Shown here one piece after another: positions 46,298 to 55,701 of a DNA stretch of 64,000 bases. Both the position numbers and the translations under genes were made by a program. Numbering within the stretch: position 1 is the stretch's first letter; every line of letters begins with the position of its first letter. The notes under the pieces were generated by a model. That model saw nothing but the letters and a program-made list of their open reading frames with translations. It was not told where the DNA came from and made no database searches. Origin of the DNA: Carboxylicivirga mesophila (GTDB lineage: Bacteria; Bacteroidota; Bacteroidia; Bacteroidales; Marinilabiliaceae); the NCBI RefSeq assembly GCF_018271975.1, contig NZ_JAGUCN010000001.1:186001-250000 (forward strand). The letters are read 5' to 3'.

Positions 46298-46324
46298 AAA
46301 AACGTACTAAATGATATATAAGCT

Positions 46325-47281
46325 TTATAAATCTTTTGGGAGCCGCAACTTAATAAAAAAAGATTTGAAGAAAATCGTAAAAATCCTCTTTAATAAAATA
46401 AATCTGTAGATACCTATATTTTTAAGTTGATTGCCAGTTTTAATATGGGTTTCAATACTATCAAAAGCTTTTAGTTGATAGTTGATATAATATTCTTCAT
46501 CATAGAAGATGGATTTATTGTAATAGTTCCACCAAACATCTCCAAAAGGTTTAACACAATTCCATGGTTTTGCCAATGTATAATGGATAATTGCAGGTTT
46601 AGCAATTACCAACCCTTTTTTAAGTTTTGAATAAGTATAATTATAGGTATGTCCAAGTAGAAGGATATCACCTTTGAACAGTAGGTTTAGAATATCTTGG
46701 TCTTGGTATAAGAGCTTTAGTTTAGCTAATTGAGTGATAGAAGCATTGTATGTATCTAATTGTTTTCTAATTTTCCTTAGATTAAACAATAGAATTCCGG
46801 CATTAATATAGGATTTAGGAGACAGATTAAGGTTATTGATATAATATTTTTGTGAAAACTCCGGCGAGCCATAAAATTCAGGTATTCCACCAATTGAGTG
46901 ATTTTTAATGTCAGAATGGTAAAACTCAGATAGGTCAGTGTTAACTATAGTGTCTACATCAAGGTATATAAGTTTATCAAGATGGTTAAAGATGATGGGG
47001 ATTAATAACCGATAATAAGATTCTATGGTGACATCTCTGACTTCATAGGCGCCTTCAAAAGCCTTATCAACATCAATAAATTGAACCGAAGCATTTTGGT
47101 AGGTATTAGCCAGCTGATAGAATGATTTGCACTTGTCTGCATTTAGTCGTGTTGAAGCATACAAAACATAGATGATATAATGAGTCTCAGGGGCTGCATT
47201 GGCCAGCAATGATGTAACACAAACGCTAGCAGGTGTTGCAAAACTATCATTGAAGCTAATCACTATTGGGATTGATGCCAT
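46325..47281 (-). CDS. Glycosyltransferase family 8
   Basis: A 318-residue GT-A fold sugar transferase. It shows IPIVISFNDSFATPASVCV, the metal-binding DxD in IYLDVDTIVNTDLSEFY, INAGILLFNLRKIR and DQDILNLLF, the standard family 8 set (galactosyl- or glucosyltransferases acting on LPS or capsule). I start at the ATG at 47281 (MASIPIV), since an upstream start would overlap the flippase gene by 44 bases and add residues foreign to the family. With this start the gap is 10 bases. It probably adds a sugar to the repeat unit made by this locus. Confidence 0.9.
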   Translation of the reverse strand: MASIPIVISFNDSFATPASVCVTSLLANAAPETHYIIYVLYASTRLNADKCKSFYQLANTYQNASVQFIDVDKAFEGAYEVRDVTIESYYRLLIPIIFNHLDKLIYLDVDTIVNTDLSEFYHSDIKNHSIGGIPEFYGSPEFSQKYYINNLNLSPKSYINAGILLFNLRKIRKQLDTYNASITQLAKLKLLYQDQDILNLLFKGDILLLGHTYNYTYSKLKKGLVIAKPAIIHYTLAKPWNCVKPFGDVWWNYYNKSIFYDEEYYINYQLKAFDSIETHIKTGNQLKNIGIYRFILLKRIFTIFFKSFFIKLRLPKDL

Positions 47282-47291
47282 TTTTTGTTTT

Positions 47292-48596
47292 TTAAACAGA
47301 TCGGGTGAAAATATATCTCCTGTACAAAAGTACACAAATGATAAAGTAGGTTATAGTTTTTATCATGTATGGCAGGGTAGCATAGTCGATATCCATATTT
47401 GGAATGATGGTGTAAGCTAAAATTAAGTGTAATAAGGCCATTGTAAGTTCACTGAAAATAAATATCCGAATCTTTTCCTTAATGATAAAGGTTATGGCTA
47501 AAAACCAGCTAAAGATTCTAAAAACATCGCCAATATTCTGATATAGAAATAAGCTGTCCATCCCCTCAAAGTCTTGCGAAAACAATAAATATACGATGTA
47601 ATGTTTTGTTATAAATATCAGACAAATGCCAAATGTAATAATCGGCATAGCTATGCTTGATGCACCTTTAATAAAAGCATGTAGTTTTAGTGGATTGTGT
47701 ATTTCCGATATTTTAGGGATGTAAAAGAGGCCTAAGGTTGAAACGCTAATGTTAAACAAGGTATTTGATAAGCGCGATAACCCTTCCCACCAACCAGTTA
47801 TTTCAATAGAAAAGCTATCGGTTATGATGTTTCGTATGATGATGGATGTTATTGGACCAATGCATGAGCTAACAATTAGCATTGTGGCAAAACCAGCCAA
47901 CCTCTTATGGATGTATTTTGAGAACCTAACTGATTTTAATGCATTTTTCAGAAGAGGCTTACACGTATAAATAATGATAGACAAATTGAAAAAGGCTGCA
48001 ATGTAGAGTGCACTCATTGCTCCATTTATCTGCCACAGGTACATGCCAGCTATCAAAACTATAAATGACGAAATGACGAATGCTATATTAAGTTTGATGT
48101 AATTGCTATATAGTTTCAGGCCGCTAAGTATAGCTAAAAGTGCATTGGTAAGTCCGGTAGCAATGATTATAAACCAGGATAATTTGACATAGATAATGTA
48201 TTCATCTGATTTGAAAAGCCAATGTGATAGTTGGGCAGAAAAGAGATAAATGAAAAGGCCTGAAATGATTGAGATGGCAATAATGGCCATAATTACATTA
48301 ACTATAATCAGATTGCTTCTAAGGGGCGAATTCCGATATGCTGAGCTGAGTTTCGTAGCTCCATGGGAAATGCCTCCAGTTAAATTAGAGGTCGCCTGAA
48401 TTATGCTTGAGAATTGTCCAAGTATTGCCAATCCAGCTGGTCCCAGTATGATTGACATGAATTTTATTTGTGCAATCCCTAGCACAAATCGAATAGCAAC
48501 ATGAATGCTGTTCTTCAATGAAATATTAAGAAAGTCATCGTATTGGCCACGGATAGCTTCTCTAATTATGTTTTTAACTTTATTGAAGCCAAACAT
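47292..48596 (-). CDS. Wzx-like polysaccharide flippase
   Basis: A 434-residue inner-membrane protein with about 12 helices in the MATE/MOP arrangement. The N-terminus (KFMSIILGPAGLAILGQFSS, GISHGATKLSSAYR) resembles O-antigen and enterobacterial common antigen translocases. It should flip lipid-linked repeat units across the membrane. Its start overlaps the end of the upstream transferase gene by 17 bases, indicating one operon. No Wzy polymerase is evident in the window. Confidence 0.88.
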   Translation of the reverse strand: MFGFNKVKNIIREAIRGQYDDFLNISLKNSIHVAIRFVLGIAQIKFMSIILGPAGLAILGQFSSIIQATSNLTGGISHGATKLSSAYRNSPLRSNLIIVNVIMAIIAISIISGLFIYLFSAQLSHWLFKSDEYIIYVKLSWFIIIATGLTNALLAILSGLKLYSNYIKLNIAFVISSFIVLIAGMYLWQINGAMSALYIAAFFNLSIIIYTCKPLLKNALKSVRFSKYIHKRLAGFATMLIVSSCIGPITSIIIRNIITDSFSIEITGWWEGLSRLSNTLFNISVSTLGLFYIPKISEIHNPLKLHAFIKGASSIAMPIITFGICLIFITKHYIVYLLFSQDFEGMDSLFLYQNIGDVFRIFSWFLAITFIIKEKIRIFIFSELTMALLHLILAYTIIPNMDIDYATLPYMIKTITYFIICVLLYRRYIFTRSV

Positions 48597-49668
48597 CCAG
48601 ATATTGTTTTGCTACTTTGATACTATCGTGGTTGTCAACTACAAATTTTCGACTATTAAGTGACCATTCCTCTAAAGTGTCTTTTTTGTCAAGCAATACT
48701 TCAAGCCGTTGTTGCATCTCATTGTCTGATGTATTAAGGTCAATAATGGGACGGTTGTTTGTTTCTCCAATGGCTTGATACATTTCTTCATCGGCACCAC
48801 CGCCTACAATCAGACCTTTTGCTTGCGCTATCAAACCATTCATGCCAATGCCATAGGCATAAAGCTGATCGCATAATACATGGGAGTTATTAACCAACTT
48901 AATGTATTCTGAATAAGGCACCGAATTGACCACCGTTAACTTGACATCATTAGGGTATTTTGCCTTTAATGATTTTAATACATTGTGTATTCTGTCAGTT
49001 CCTTTCAACGCCATCCGATCTTTCATCAGGCCTAAAAAGAAATTGATTTTAGATGGATTTTTCCCAATGGTACTGATGTATTTAAATTTTCGGGTGTCAA
49101 TCGGCAGAGGAATGTAGTGGGTTTTATCAGGAAAAGCATCTCTATAGGCGATGTGGTAACCATTGGAGATGGCTATTATGCCGTCGCATTTTTCAGGAAC
49201 TTTGATGCCTAAGTTTCTAAATGATCGATTATGGATCTGTTCTTTTAAATTGGATATGTAGGGATCGCTTTGTATAGCTTCGTTGTAAAACACAGAATAT
49301 TTTAGTTGTCCACTTAAGGCATATTTGATGTAGTGGTACTCCATGCCTGCCGCGCACATATATATCTTGTTATTCAGCTGCTTAAGGATGTCGAAATAAA
49401 TGCTTGATGCAACTGGGCGCGACATCAGAAAATTGGGTGCGATCACTTGTACTACATCGTAGCCTGATAGCTTTGGAATTGACTTTATTAGTTTTAAAGA
49501 GAAAGCTAACTTTTTGAGTCGCTCTGGTTGTTTTAAGTCAATTTCTCTTGGGATCTGTTTCCAGTAATCACCGCTCGAAGCCAAGGTGACTTCGATCCCC
49601 AGCTCCTTTAAGCCAAGATATAAATTGTAGTGCAGGCTGCTATATTCACCTATTAATAATACTTTCAT
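48580..49668 (-). CDS. Glycosyltransferase, GT-B fold (GT4-like)
   Basis: A 362-residue protein with MKVLLIGEYSSLHYNLYLGL at the N-terminus, GYDVVQVIAPNF, GIIAISNGYHIAYRDAF, YIPLPIDTRKF, and a C-terminal half with DQLYAYGIGMNGLIAQAKG in place of the classic E-x7-E region. This fits a family 4-like transferase but is divergent, so the sugar and acceptor are unknown. First gene of the minus-strand group 49668-45398. Confidence 0.8.
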   Translation of the reverse strand: MKVLLIGEYSSLHYNLYLGLKELGIEVTLASSGDYWKQIPREIDLKQPERLKKLAFSLKLIKSIPKLSGYDVVQVIAPNFLMSRPVASSIYFDILKQLNNKIYMCAAGMEYHYIKYALSGQLKYSVFYNEAIQSDPYISNLKEQIHNRSFRNLGIKVPEKCDGIIAISNGYHIAYRDAFPDKTHYIPLPIDTRKFKYISTIGKNPSKINFFLGLMKDRMALKGTDRIHNVLKSLKAKYPNDVKLTVVNSVPYSEYIKLVNNSHVLCDQLYAYGIGMNGLIAQAKGLIVGGGADEEMYQAIGETNNRPIIDLNTSDNEMQQRLEVLLDKKDTLEEWSLNSRKFVVDNHDSIKVAKQYLDVWLQ

Positions 49669-49769
49669 GCTGTTGGTTATAACTAGCTAACGTTATTTAT
49701 GCAAAAATATTAGTCATATAGGTTAGTATTGTTGTTAGCAAGTGTAATTCTTTCTTATTTTGTCACACA

Positions 49770-50969
49770 ATGATTGCTGATAAAAAAAAGAAGATACTAG
49801 TTCTACCTGCTATATTTGATCATGTAGATTTAATAATTGAAGCCAAAAATAATGGCTATCATGTAATTACATGTGATAATCAGGTGAATAATGTAGGACA
49901 TAGCTATTCAGATGAGGTCGCTTTGATTGATCTATTGGATCATAAATCAATGCTTAAATTCTCATTAGACATGGGCATTGATGCCATTATATCTTTTAGT
50001 ACAGATATTGGTGCAGTACCTGCTGCCTTGGTGGCTGATAAGCTTCAGTTGCCTGGCGCAGGTTATAAGGCTGTTGATATTATGGCGAATAAGGATAAGT
50101 TCAGGAAATTCCAGAAAGAGAATGGGTTATCTTTTCCAGCGTATCAAGTTGTCAGTTGTTATGAAGAGTTAGATGGTACCACATTGGATTTTCCAGTTGT
50201 TGTTAAACCTATAGATAGAGCAGGAAGTAAAGGAGTATCAGTTGTAAATAGTCTATCTGAATTAAAAACAAAACTTCCCTTTGCAGTCAATTTATCATTA
50301 AAAGGGAAGGTCATTGTTGAGAGATTTATTAGTTCAGAGTACCATCAGGTTCATGGAGATGTTATTGTTCAGAATGGAGAAATAATATTCTCTTGTTTGG
50401 GAGATCAGGTTTTTAATACATTTGGAGGAAGGTGTTTGCCAATTGCAACCTTATTTCCCACGTCAATATCAAAACGTATTTATGATAAAATTATAAGTCA
50501 GTTACAGCATTTTGTAACTTTAGTTGGATATAAAAATGGTGGAATTAATGTTGAAGTAAGAGTTGGTAATGCAGGTAATATATGTTTTATAGAATTAGGA
50601 CCTCGTTTTGGGGGAAACTTTATCCCAAAGACCATCGGATTGGCTTGTGGTATTAATCTTACAAGATTTGCAATTAATTTGGCGAATGGGATTCCAATTA
50701 GTATAGGGAATTATACCGTTAATCCCCGTATCTTTCAATTCATACTTCGTGCAGATAGACTAGGTTGTTTTAAGGGTGTTATATTGAAGAATACAGATGA
50801 GTTTAGTGTGTTAAGTGAGTTTACTCAATATAACATTAATGATAGAATTGAGAATCTTGATGGACCTAGTAGCATAGTCGGTATTTATGTTATTGAAGCA
50901 GTTACTAAATCCCTTCGAGGTAGAATTGTAGAAAACCACATTGATTTCTTCGAAATTAAGATAGTTTGA
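49770..50969 (+). CDS. ATP-grasp enzyme of unknown substrate
   Basis: A 399-residue ATP-grasp ligase or kinase related to the carbamoyl-phosphate-synthase-like group. An N-terminal Rossmann-like preATP-grasp part (KILVLPAIFDHVDLIIEAKN) is followed by NKDKFRKFQKENGLSFPAYQ, FPVVVKPIDRAGSKGVSVV and the metal-binding ELGPRFGGNFIP. Such enzymes join a carboxylate to an amine, and in polysaccharide loci they can attach amino acids to sugars. It is the only plus-strand gene between two minus-strand polysaccharide operons and looks more AT-rich, so it may be a later insertion. Confidence 0.83.
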   Translation: MIADKKKKILVLPAIFDHVDLIIEAKNNGYHVITCDNQVNNVGHSYSDEVALIDLLDHKSMLKFSLDMGIDAIISFSTDIGAVPAALVADKLQLPGAGYKAVDIMANKDKFRKFQKENGLSFPAYQVVSCYEELDGTTLDFPVVVKPIDRAGSKGVSVVNSLSELKTKLPFAVNLSLKGKVIVERFISSEYHQVHGDVIVQNGEIIFSCLGDQVFNTFGGRCLPIATLFPTSISKRIYDKIISQLQHFVTLVGYKNGGINVEVRVGNAGNICFIELGPRFGGNFIPKTIGLACGINLTRFAINLANGIPISIGNYTVNPRIFQFILRADRLGCFKGVILKNTDEFSVLSEFTQYNINDRIENLDGPSSIVGIYVIEAVTKSLRGRIVENHIDFFEIKIV

Positions 50970-50973
50970 TAGG

Positions 50974-52731
50974 CTATAATTCTGGTTCATAGATTGAAAA
51001 ATACTCATCGTCTAAATAAAGCGTATACTTATTTCTTGTTAGAAATTCCTTTAAAGCTTTGTGACTTTCAGCTCTGTTTAGATAGGAATCAGGCCTGTTT
51101 TCGTTTAAGTAGTCCTCAGTTGGCGGTGAAAATGCCATTATTGTTTCAAATTTTTGGACAATAACATATGGTTTTGTTTTAATTTCCGATTCTGCTCTTA
51201 AAAGTTGCTGCTTAAAATTATAGCTATCGTATGCCCAAACCCACGGATTGTAAACATATGGTCTGGTTTCTGTCAGGTAATGAAGCACCGGAAACTTATC
51301 ATAGACAAGTAAATAGTCATTTGGTTTCACTATTTGTGATGTTTGTTCTAAAATATGATTGATAATGGAGGCTCTTTGCATTGTGGTGTAAATATTTTGC
51401 GACAAGTCTGAGTTTACCAGGCTTGTTTTATGAAACCTGCTACCAGGATCAAAGTAGGCGCCATTAGCAATTTGAAAGCTTTTTACCAGAAAAAAGGCGC
51501 TTATAAAAATAATGGAAGCTAATTTAATAGTGCTTGTATCCATGAAACCACTGATTTTAGTTGTGGCTGATGAAATCCGTAAATCAATCTCTTTCAGGTG
51601 ACGGATAGCAAAGAAAAAAAAAGGAAGACTTACCCACATAGAACTATGACCAATGCTATGAATGCCTGGATCCGTTCCTAATGGAAGGAAAAATGCTGTG
51701 ACGAATGCGCCGAATGCAATTACTCTCGTTTGAATCTTTTGATTGGAGTTTATGGCCAAAATTAATGTACTCGTTATAGCCAAAAAGTAGGTGATAAATA
51801 TCGGATTGTTCCAAACAACAAAAATATTGAATAAAAGAGCGGCAGTATACCAAAGAATGGAGCAAATTGTTTTGTTGCATAAAGGCTTAATAAAGCCCAG
51901 TGCAGCAGTGAAGCTCACCCATAATAGCCCCATTTTAGTTACATGAAGGTAATCTTTAGCATATTTCTTTGCCAAAAGAAGTAGATTGTGATTGCTATCA
52001 GATGCAACGGCATGATTGGTAATGGATTGGATTGCCTTTTTGTATATATCAAAATGACCAATGTATTTCATCAATAGAATAATGGCAGAAACACTAAGCA
52101 TGATTCCTCCACAATATAGAAGGGCACTCCTGATTGTTGACTTCCAGGTAATATTGCTGTTGATGGTTTGATAGAATAATATTGTGAGTAATTGCGCTGC
52201 GATGGTTATTGTAGGTAAACTGGCAAACATACTTAGTCCGGTTAGAATACCTGAGATGGCTACCATCATCAACTTATTGTTTAGCAAACCCCTAAATAGC
52301 ATTAGCATGATGATTACAGAAAGAAAGCCAGAAAGTGTATTGTAGCTAAAATTAACAACACCAAATCCCATACTCACCATTAACATCAATAGGCTGATTA
52401 AGATATACTTTTTATGAATATATGGTAAAAGTGTTCTATAGCTAATAAACATGGTGCCCATTAATGTAACAGCACCTAAAATACGGAAACTGATAATGCC
52501 TCCCATCGGAAATAATTGGTACCATAGGCCTCCTGTTATGGTTGTTAGCCAAAAGAGCATATTGTATTCAATTGAATCTGGTGCCGAGAAAACCATTTGG
52601 TAAGAAGAAAGTGCAAATCCTTCGTCGCACACATCAAAACCTTGCAACATCACCACGCTGTAGTAGATTGCAATAAATAAAAATGTAAAAGCAGTTATAT
52701 GTGTATTAAAAAACTTAAAAAAGGTCTTCAT
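50974..52731 (-). CDS. GT-C-type polytopic membrane glycosyltransferase (putative)
   Basis: A 585-residue membrane protein with about 11-12 helices and a soluble C-terminal domain of about 130 residues (LVYDKFPVLHYLTETRPYVYN). The first helix is followed by a conserved-looking acidic loop (GFDVCDEGFALSSYQ) where GT-C enzymes carry their catalytic Asp. Lipid-phosphate-sugar-dependent transfer in the periplasm is inferred from topology only. The start overlaps the FemAB-like gene's stop by 4 bases (ATGA), so it is translationally coupled. Confidence 0.68.
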   Translation of the reverse strand: MKTFFKFFNTHITAFTFLFIAIYYSVVMLQGFDVCDEGFALSSYQMVFSAPDSIEYNMLFWLTTITGGLWYQLFPMGGIISFRILGAVTLMGTMFISYRTLLPYIHKKYILISLLMLMVSMGFGVVNFSYNTLSGFLSVIIMLMLFRGLLNNKLMMVAISGILTGLSMFASLPTITIAAQLLTILFYQTINSNITWKSTIRSALLYCGGIMLSVSAIILLMKYIGHFDIYKKAIQSITNHAVASDSNHNLLLLAKKYAKDYLHVTKMGLLWVSFTAALGFIKPLCNKTICSILWYTAALLFNIFVVWNNPIFITYFLAITSTLILAINSNQKIQTRVIAFGAFVTAFFLPLGTDPGIHSIGHSSMWVSLPFFFFAIRHLKEIDLRISSATTKISGFMDTSTIKLASIIFISAFFLVKSFQIANGAYFDPGSRFHKTSLVNSDLSQNIYTTMQRASIINHILEQTSQIVKPNDYLLVYDKFPVLHYLTETRPYVYNPWVWAYDSYNFKQQLLRAESEIKTKPYVIVQKFETIMAFSPPTEDYLNENRPDSYLNRAESHKALKEFLTRNKYTLYLDDEYFSIYEPEL

Positions 52732-53666
52732 CGTAATTCGTAAAAAAAAGTATTGTTGGCTATGCTTCTGGCCCCAAAGCCTTCTTTTTGGTTGATTAAG
52801 CCATGGTTTAATACCGCCCCATTTTGCTCATTAGAATGCCCGAAGTCGAGGTATTGAAAGTTTTTAGAGAAGATATTGATAAGTTGAAAATAGATGGCGT
52901 CAATTGCGCCCACTTGCTTGCCTAATGATGAAGCGTGTGCATACTGTACCTTAACAACATTGGAGAAGATATAAATAACAGCTCCGGCAACTACTTCATT
53001 GTTGAGTTTGGCAGTAACTAGCTTAATATTATCAGGAAAAAGTTGCTTAAGGTGGAGCATTTCTTCAACAATATGCACAGGTTTCTGCTTGTATTTAATC
53101 CACATGTTTTTAGTCATAATATTCCAAAAGGCAGTATAGTTTTCACTGAAGGCGATTGCTAACGGATGTTCTTTTGCTTTATTTAAACTTCTTTTACGGA
53201 GGCGGGATATCTTCAGTGGAGCTTTCAAGTCAATTACCGAAGCCAGATTACACGCAGAAAGCTGAGCACGGTTCATAAAGAGCATATATTTGAGCTCATC
53301 GCTGAAATGTGAACAGTAAATAGACGGTAGTTCCCTAATCTCAACCCTTGCGATGTTATTTGATGAAAAGAAGGCGTTGAGGGCTTCGAAATAAATTAAG
53401 ATGTCGGTAGTTTTACTATTGTTATCACTAATTAGACCACCAAAGGTCAAACCTTGGTGACTGTAAATCGTTGCTTCTTTTCTATTAGCCGGGAATGCCG
53501 CAATAAGCCTTTTTTTCTTGTATATAAGCACTGAGTAGTCCTCAAAGCGATCAGCGTGATACTCCATGTAATCACGTTTATGCAGAAAGGTGCCATTCTT
53601 GCTTGTGCTAATAAATTCATCCCACTCTGCTTTTTTGCTTTTCTCGTATCTGACTACTTCTATCAT
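52728..53666 (-). CDS. FemAB/BioF2-like GNAT acyltransferase
   Basis: A 312-residue protein with the FemAB-like double-GNAT pattern: WDEFISTSKNGTFLHKRDYMEY, YSHQGLTFGGLI, NNEVVAGAVIYIF and AIDAIYFQLINIF followed by FQYLDFGHSNEQNG. Members transfer acyl or aminoacyl groups. Next to FdtA- and FdtB-like genes, N-acylation of the 3-amino-sugar is a reasonable inference, replacing the usual FdtC. It is joined to its neighbours by 4-base stop/start overlaps at both ends. Confidence 0.8.
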   Translation of the reverse strand: MIEVVRYEKSKKAEWDEFISTSKNGTFLHKRDYMEYHADRFEDYSVLIYKKKRLIAAFPANRKEATIYSHQGLTFGGLISDNNSKTTDILIYFEALNAFFSSNNIARVEIRELPSIYCSHFSDELKYMLFMNRAQLSACNLASVIDLKAPLKISRLRKRSLNKAKEHPLAIAFSENYTAFWNIMTKNMWIKYKQKPVHIVEEMLHLKQLFPDNIKLVTAKLNNEVVAGAVIYIFSNVVKVQYAHASSLGKQVGAIDAIYFQLINIFSKNFQYLDFGHSNEQNGAVLNHGLINQKEGFGARSIANNTFFYELR

Positions 53667-54067
53667 TTTTTATGCAGCTTAAAATCCTCGTAGTTTCTAA
53701 TGTAGTCTGACTCTGTATATACATCTGAAGCCAATACCAAAACAACACTGCCCGAACTAAAATTATTTATTTCCCGCCAGATGCCTGGTTTAACCAGCAG
53801 GCCAATGTTTGGTTTGTTCAGAAAGATAGATTTACAACTGTGGCCATCATCAATAATAACCTCAAAACTGCCTGATGCTGCAATAATAAGCTGTTGCAAA
53901 GCTTTATGGGCATGGCCACCTCTTTCTGCTCCACTGGGTATGTCGTAGGTATAATAAACCCGTTTTACATCAAATGGCATTTTAGAACCTTGCGCAACAG
54001 ATAGCCTGCCTGCCTCAGAATTGATTTGAGGGATGTTGATTAATATGCAGTCTTCAACGCTGTTCAT
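53663..54067 (-). CDS. FdtA/QdtA-like sugar 3,4-ketoisomerase (second copy)
   Basis: A 134-residue single-cupin protein. The motif GAERGGHAHKALQQLIIAASG carries the paired His of FdtA/QdtA enzymes, which convert dTDP-4-keto-6-deoxyglucose to the 3-keto isomer. I use the ATG at 54067 because it overlaps the upstream stop codon as ATGA, giving MNSVEDCILI. A longer frame to 54097 exists. It is a paralogue of the adjacent gene, not a copy, since most positions differ. Confidence 0.86.
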   Translation of the reverse strand: MNSVEDCILINIPQINSEAGRLSVAQGSKMPFDVKRVYYTYDIPSGAERGGHAHKALQQLIIAASGSFEVIIDDGHSCKSIFLNKPNIGLLVKPGIWREINNFSSGSVVLVLASDVYTESDYIRNYEDFKLHKK

Positions 54068-54480
54068 AGGTTTACAAGTGCTTTGTAGGTTTTCCAATCG
54101 TAAATGTAATCATCTTCTTGATATGCAGAACTGCTCAAGATAAGGGCAACTGCATTGGTGGTGAATGAGTGAAGCATGCGCCAGGTAAGGTTTTTAATGT
54201 ATAACCCTGTATTGGGTGATTTTAGTTCTACAGATCGCATCTCCTTGCCATTACTGATGTCAACCATAAAACTGCCGGAGAGAGGAATGATGAATTCATG
54301 AGCAGTATGATAGGCATGCCCTTTGCCTCTCGCTGATGCTCCCGGTATATCATAAAGCCAATAAGTGCGACAAATCTCAAACGGGACATGATTATTCCCT
54401 TCAATAAAGCTCAAATTTCCCCTCGAATCAGTTATCTTCGGCAATGTAACTAATTGGTATAGCTCTGTGATCTTACTCAT
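54064..54480 (-). CDS. FdtA/QdtA-like sugar 3,4-ketoisomerase (first copy)
   Basis: A 138-residue cupin with the same layout as its downstream neighbour (LPKITDSRGNLSFIEGNNHV, CRTYWLYDIPG, FIIPLSGSFMVD). Its active-site segment is ARGKGHAYHTAHEF, which has an inserted Lys and a Tyr between the His residues, unlike the cleaner GGHAHK of the second copy. The pair may act as one heteromer or catalyse different isomerisations. It is divergent from the FdtB-like gene, with 54 bases between the starts. Confidence 0.84.
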   Translation of the reverse strand: MSKITELYQLVTLPKITDSRGNLSFIEGNNHVPFEICRTYWLYDIPGASARGKGHAYHTAHEFIIPLSGSFMVDISNGKEMRSVELKSPNTGLYIKNLTWRMLHSFTTNAVALILSSSAYQEDDYIYDWKTYKALVNL

Positions 54481-54534
54481 ATGGTTTAGTCCGTTCTCAT
54501 AAGTTAAACTAATTTATTTATCGAATATTGTCTC

Positions 54535-55653
54535 ATGCAAATACCTTTTCTGGAACTTAAAAGAGTTAATCACAGCTATCACGATGAATTTCAAAGGGTT
54601 TTTAGTGAGGTGCTGGAGGCTGGCTGGTATCTGCAAGGTGAACAAAACAAGTTGTTTGCCCAAGAGTTATCCGCCATAATTGAGGCATCTGTGATTGGTA
54701 CAGGTAACGGACTGGATGCACTCAGGCTAATTTTCAGAGCTTATAAAGAATTAGGGCAATTAGCAGATGGTGATGAAGTTATTGTACCTGCTAATACCTA
54801 TATAGCAAGTATCCTGGCTGTTAGTGATAATAACCTGAAGCCTGTGCTGATTGAACCGGAACCAGATACCTTCAATATCGATTCATCATTAATTGAGGCC
54901 CACATAAGCTCAAAAACAAGGGCAATTTTGGTGGTGCATCTGTATGGCTTAATAGCTGGCATGGATGAGATTAATGCTATTGCGAAGCGCAATAATCTTT
55001 TGGTCATAGAAGATAATGCGCAGGCAATAGGGGCAAGTTATGGTGGTCGAATGAGTGGAAACCTTGGCCATGCAGCAGCTTTTAGCTTTTATCCAGGTAA
55101 GAATATTGGTGCCTTGGGCGACGGCGGGGCTGTTAGTTCAAATGATAATCAACTTATTCAAGTAGTTGGTTCATTGGCTAACTATGGCTCTTCTGAGAAG
55201 TATATTAATGAATTTAAGGGATTTAACTCTCGATTGGATGAGGTACAGGCAGCTTTCCTGCGAATTAAGTTAAAGGATTTATCAGCGATAACTGATGCCA
55301 GACGAGCTATTGCTTGTGAATACTTAAATCGCATTAATAATAAATACCTGACACTTCCTAAGAAACCGATAAACGATAAGCATCATGCATGGCATTTATT
55401 CGTTATTCGTACACACTATCGTGATGAGTTAATGGCCTATTTGGCTAATCAAGGTATTGGAACGATGATTCATTATCCGGTTCCACCGCATCTTCAAAAA
55501 GCATACAGTGAGTTAAAAAATATGAACTTGCCTATTACAGGGGAGTTGCATAAAACTGTATTGAGCATTCCGCTACACCAGTGTTTATCTGCTATTGAAG
55601 TAGATTATATTATTGATGCGCTAAATCGGTTTTGCCCCAATGCTGCTGAATAA
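54535..55653 (+). CDS. FdtB/QdtB-like sugar aminotransferase (DegT/DnrJ/EryC1/StrS)
   Basis: A 372-residue PLP-dependent enzyme that aminates a keto-sugar nucleotide. It has [42 protein letters not shown], the PLP Asp in [12 protein letters not shown], and the Schiff-base Lys in [18 protein letters not shown]. Both FdtB and QdtB make dTDP-3-amino-3,6-dideoxyhexoses from the ketoisomerase product, which fits the two adjacent FdtA-like genes. rmlA and rmlB, needed for the precursor, are not in the window. Confidence 0.9.
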   Translation: MQIPFLELKRVNHSYHDEFQRVFSEVLEAGWYLQGEQNKLFAQELSAIIEASVIGTGNGLDALRLIFRAYKELGQLADGDEVIVPANTYIASILAVSDNNLKPVLIEPEPDTFNIDSSLIEAHISSKTRAILVVHLYGLIAGMDEINAIAKRNNLLVIEDNAQAIGASYGGRMSGNLGHAAAFSFYPGKNIGALGDGGAVSSNDNQLIQVVGSLANYGSSEKYINEFKGFNSRLDEVQAAFLRIKLKDLSAITDARRAIACEYLNRINNKYLTLPKKPINDKHHAWHLFVIRTHYRDELMAYLANQGIGTMIHYPVPPHLQKAYSELKNMNLPITGELHKTVLSIPLHQCLSAIEVDYIIDALNRFCPNAAE

Positions 55654-55701
55654 CACTGTCACTCTCCCTATTTTTTATTTACTTTGCAGCAAAATTTCCA
55701 A

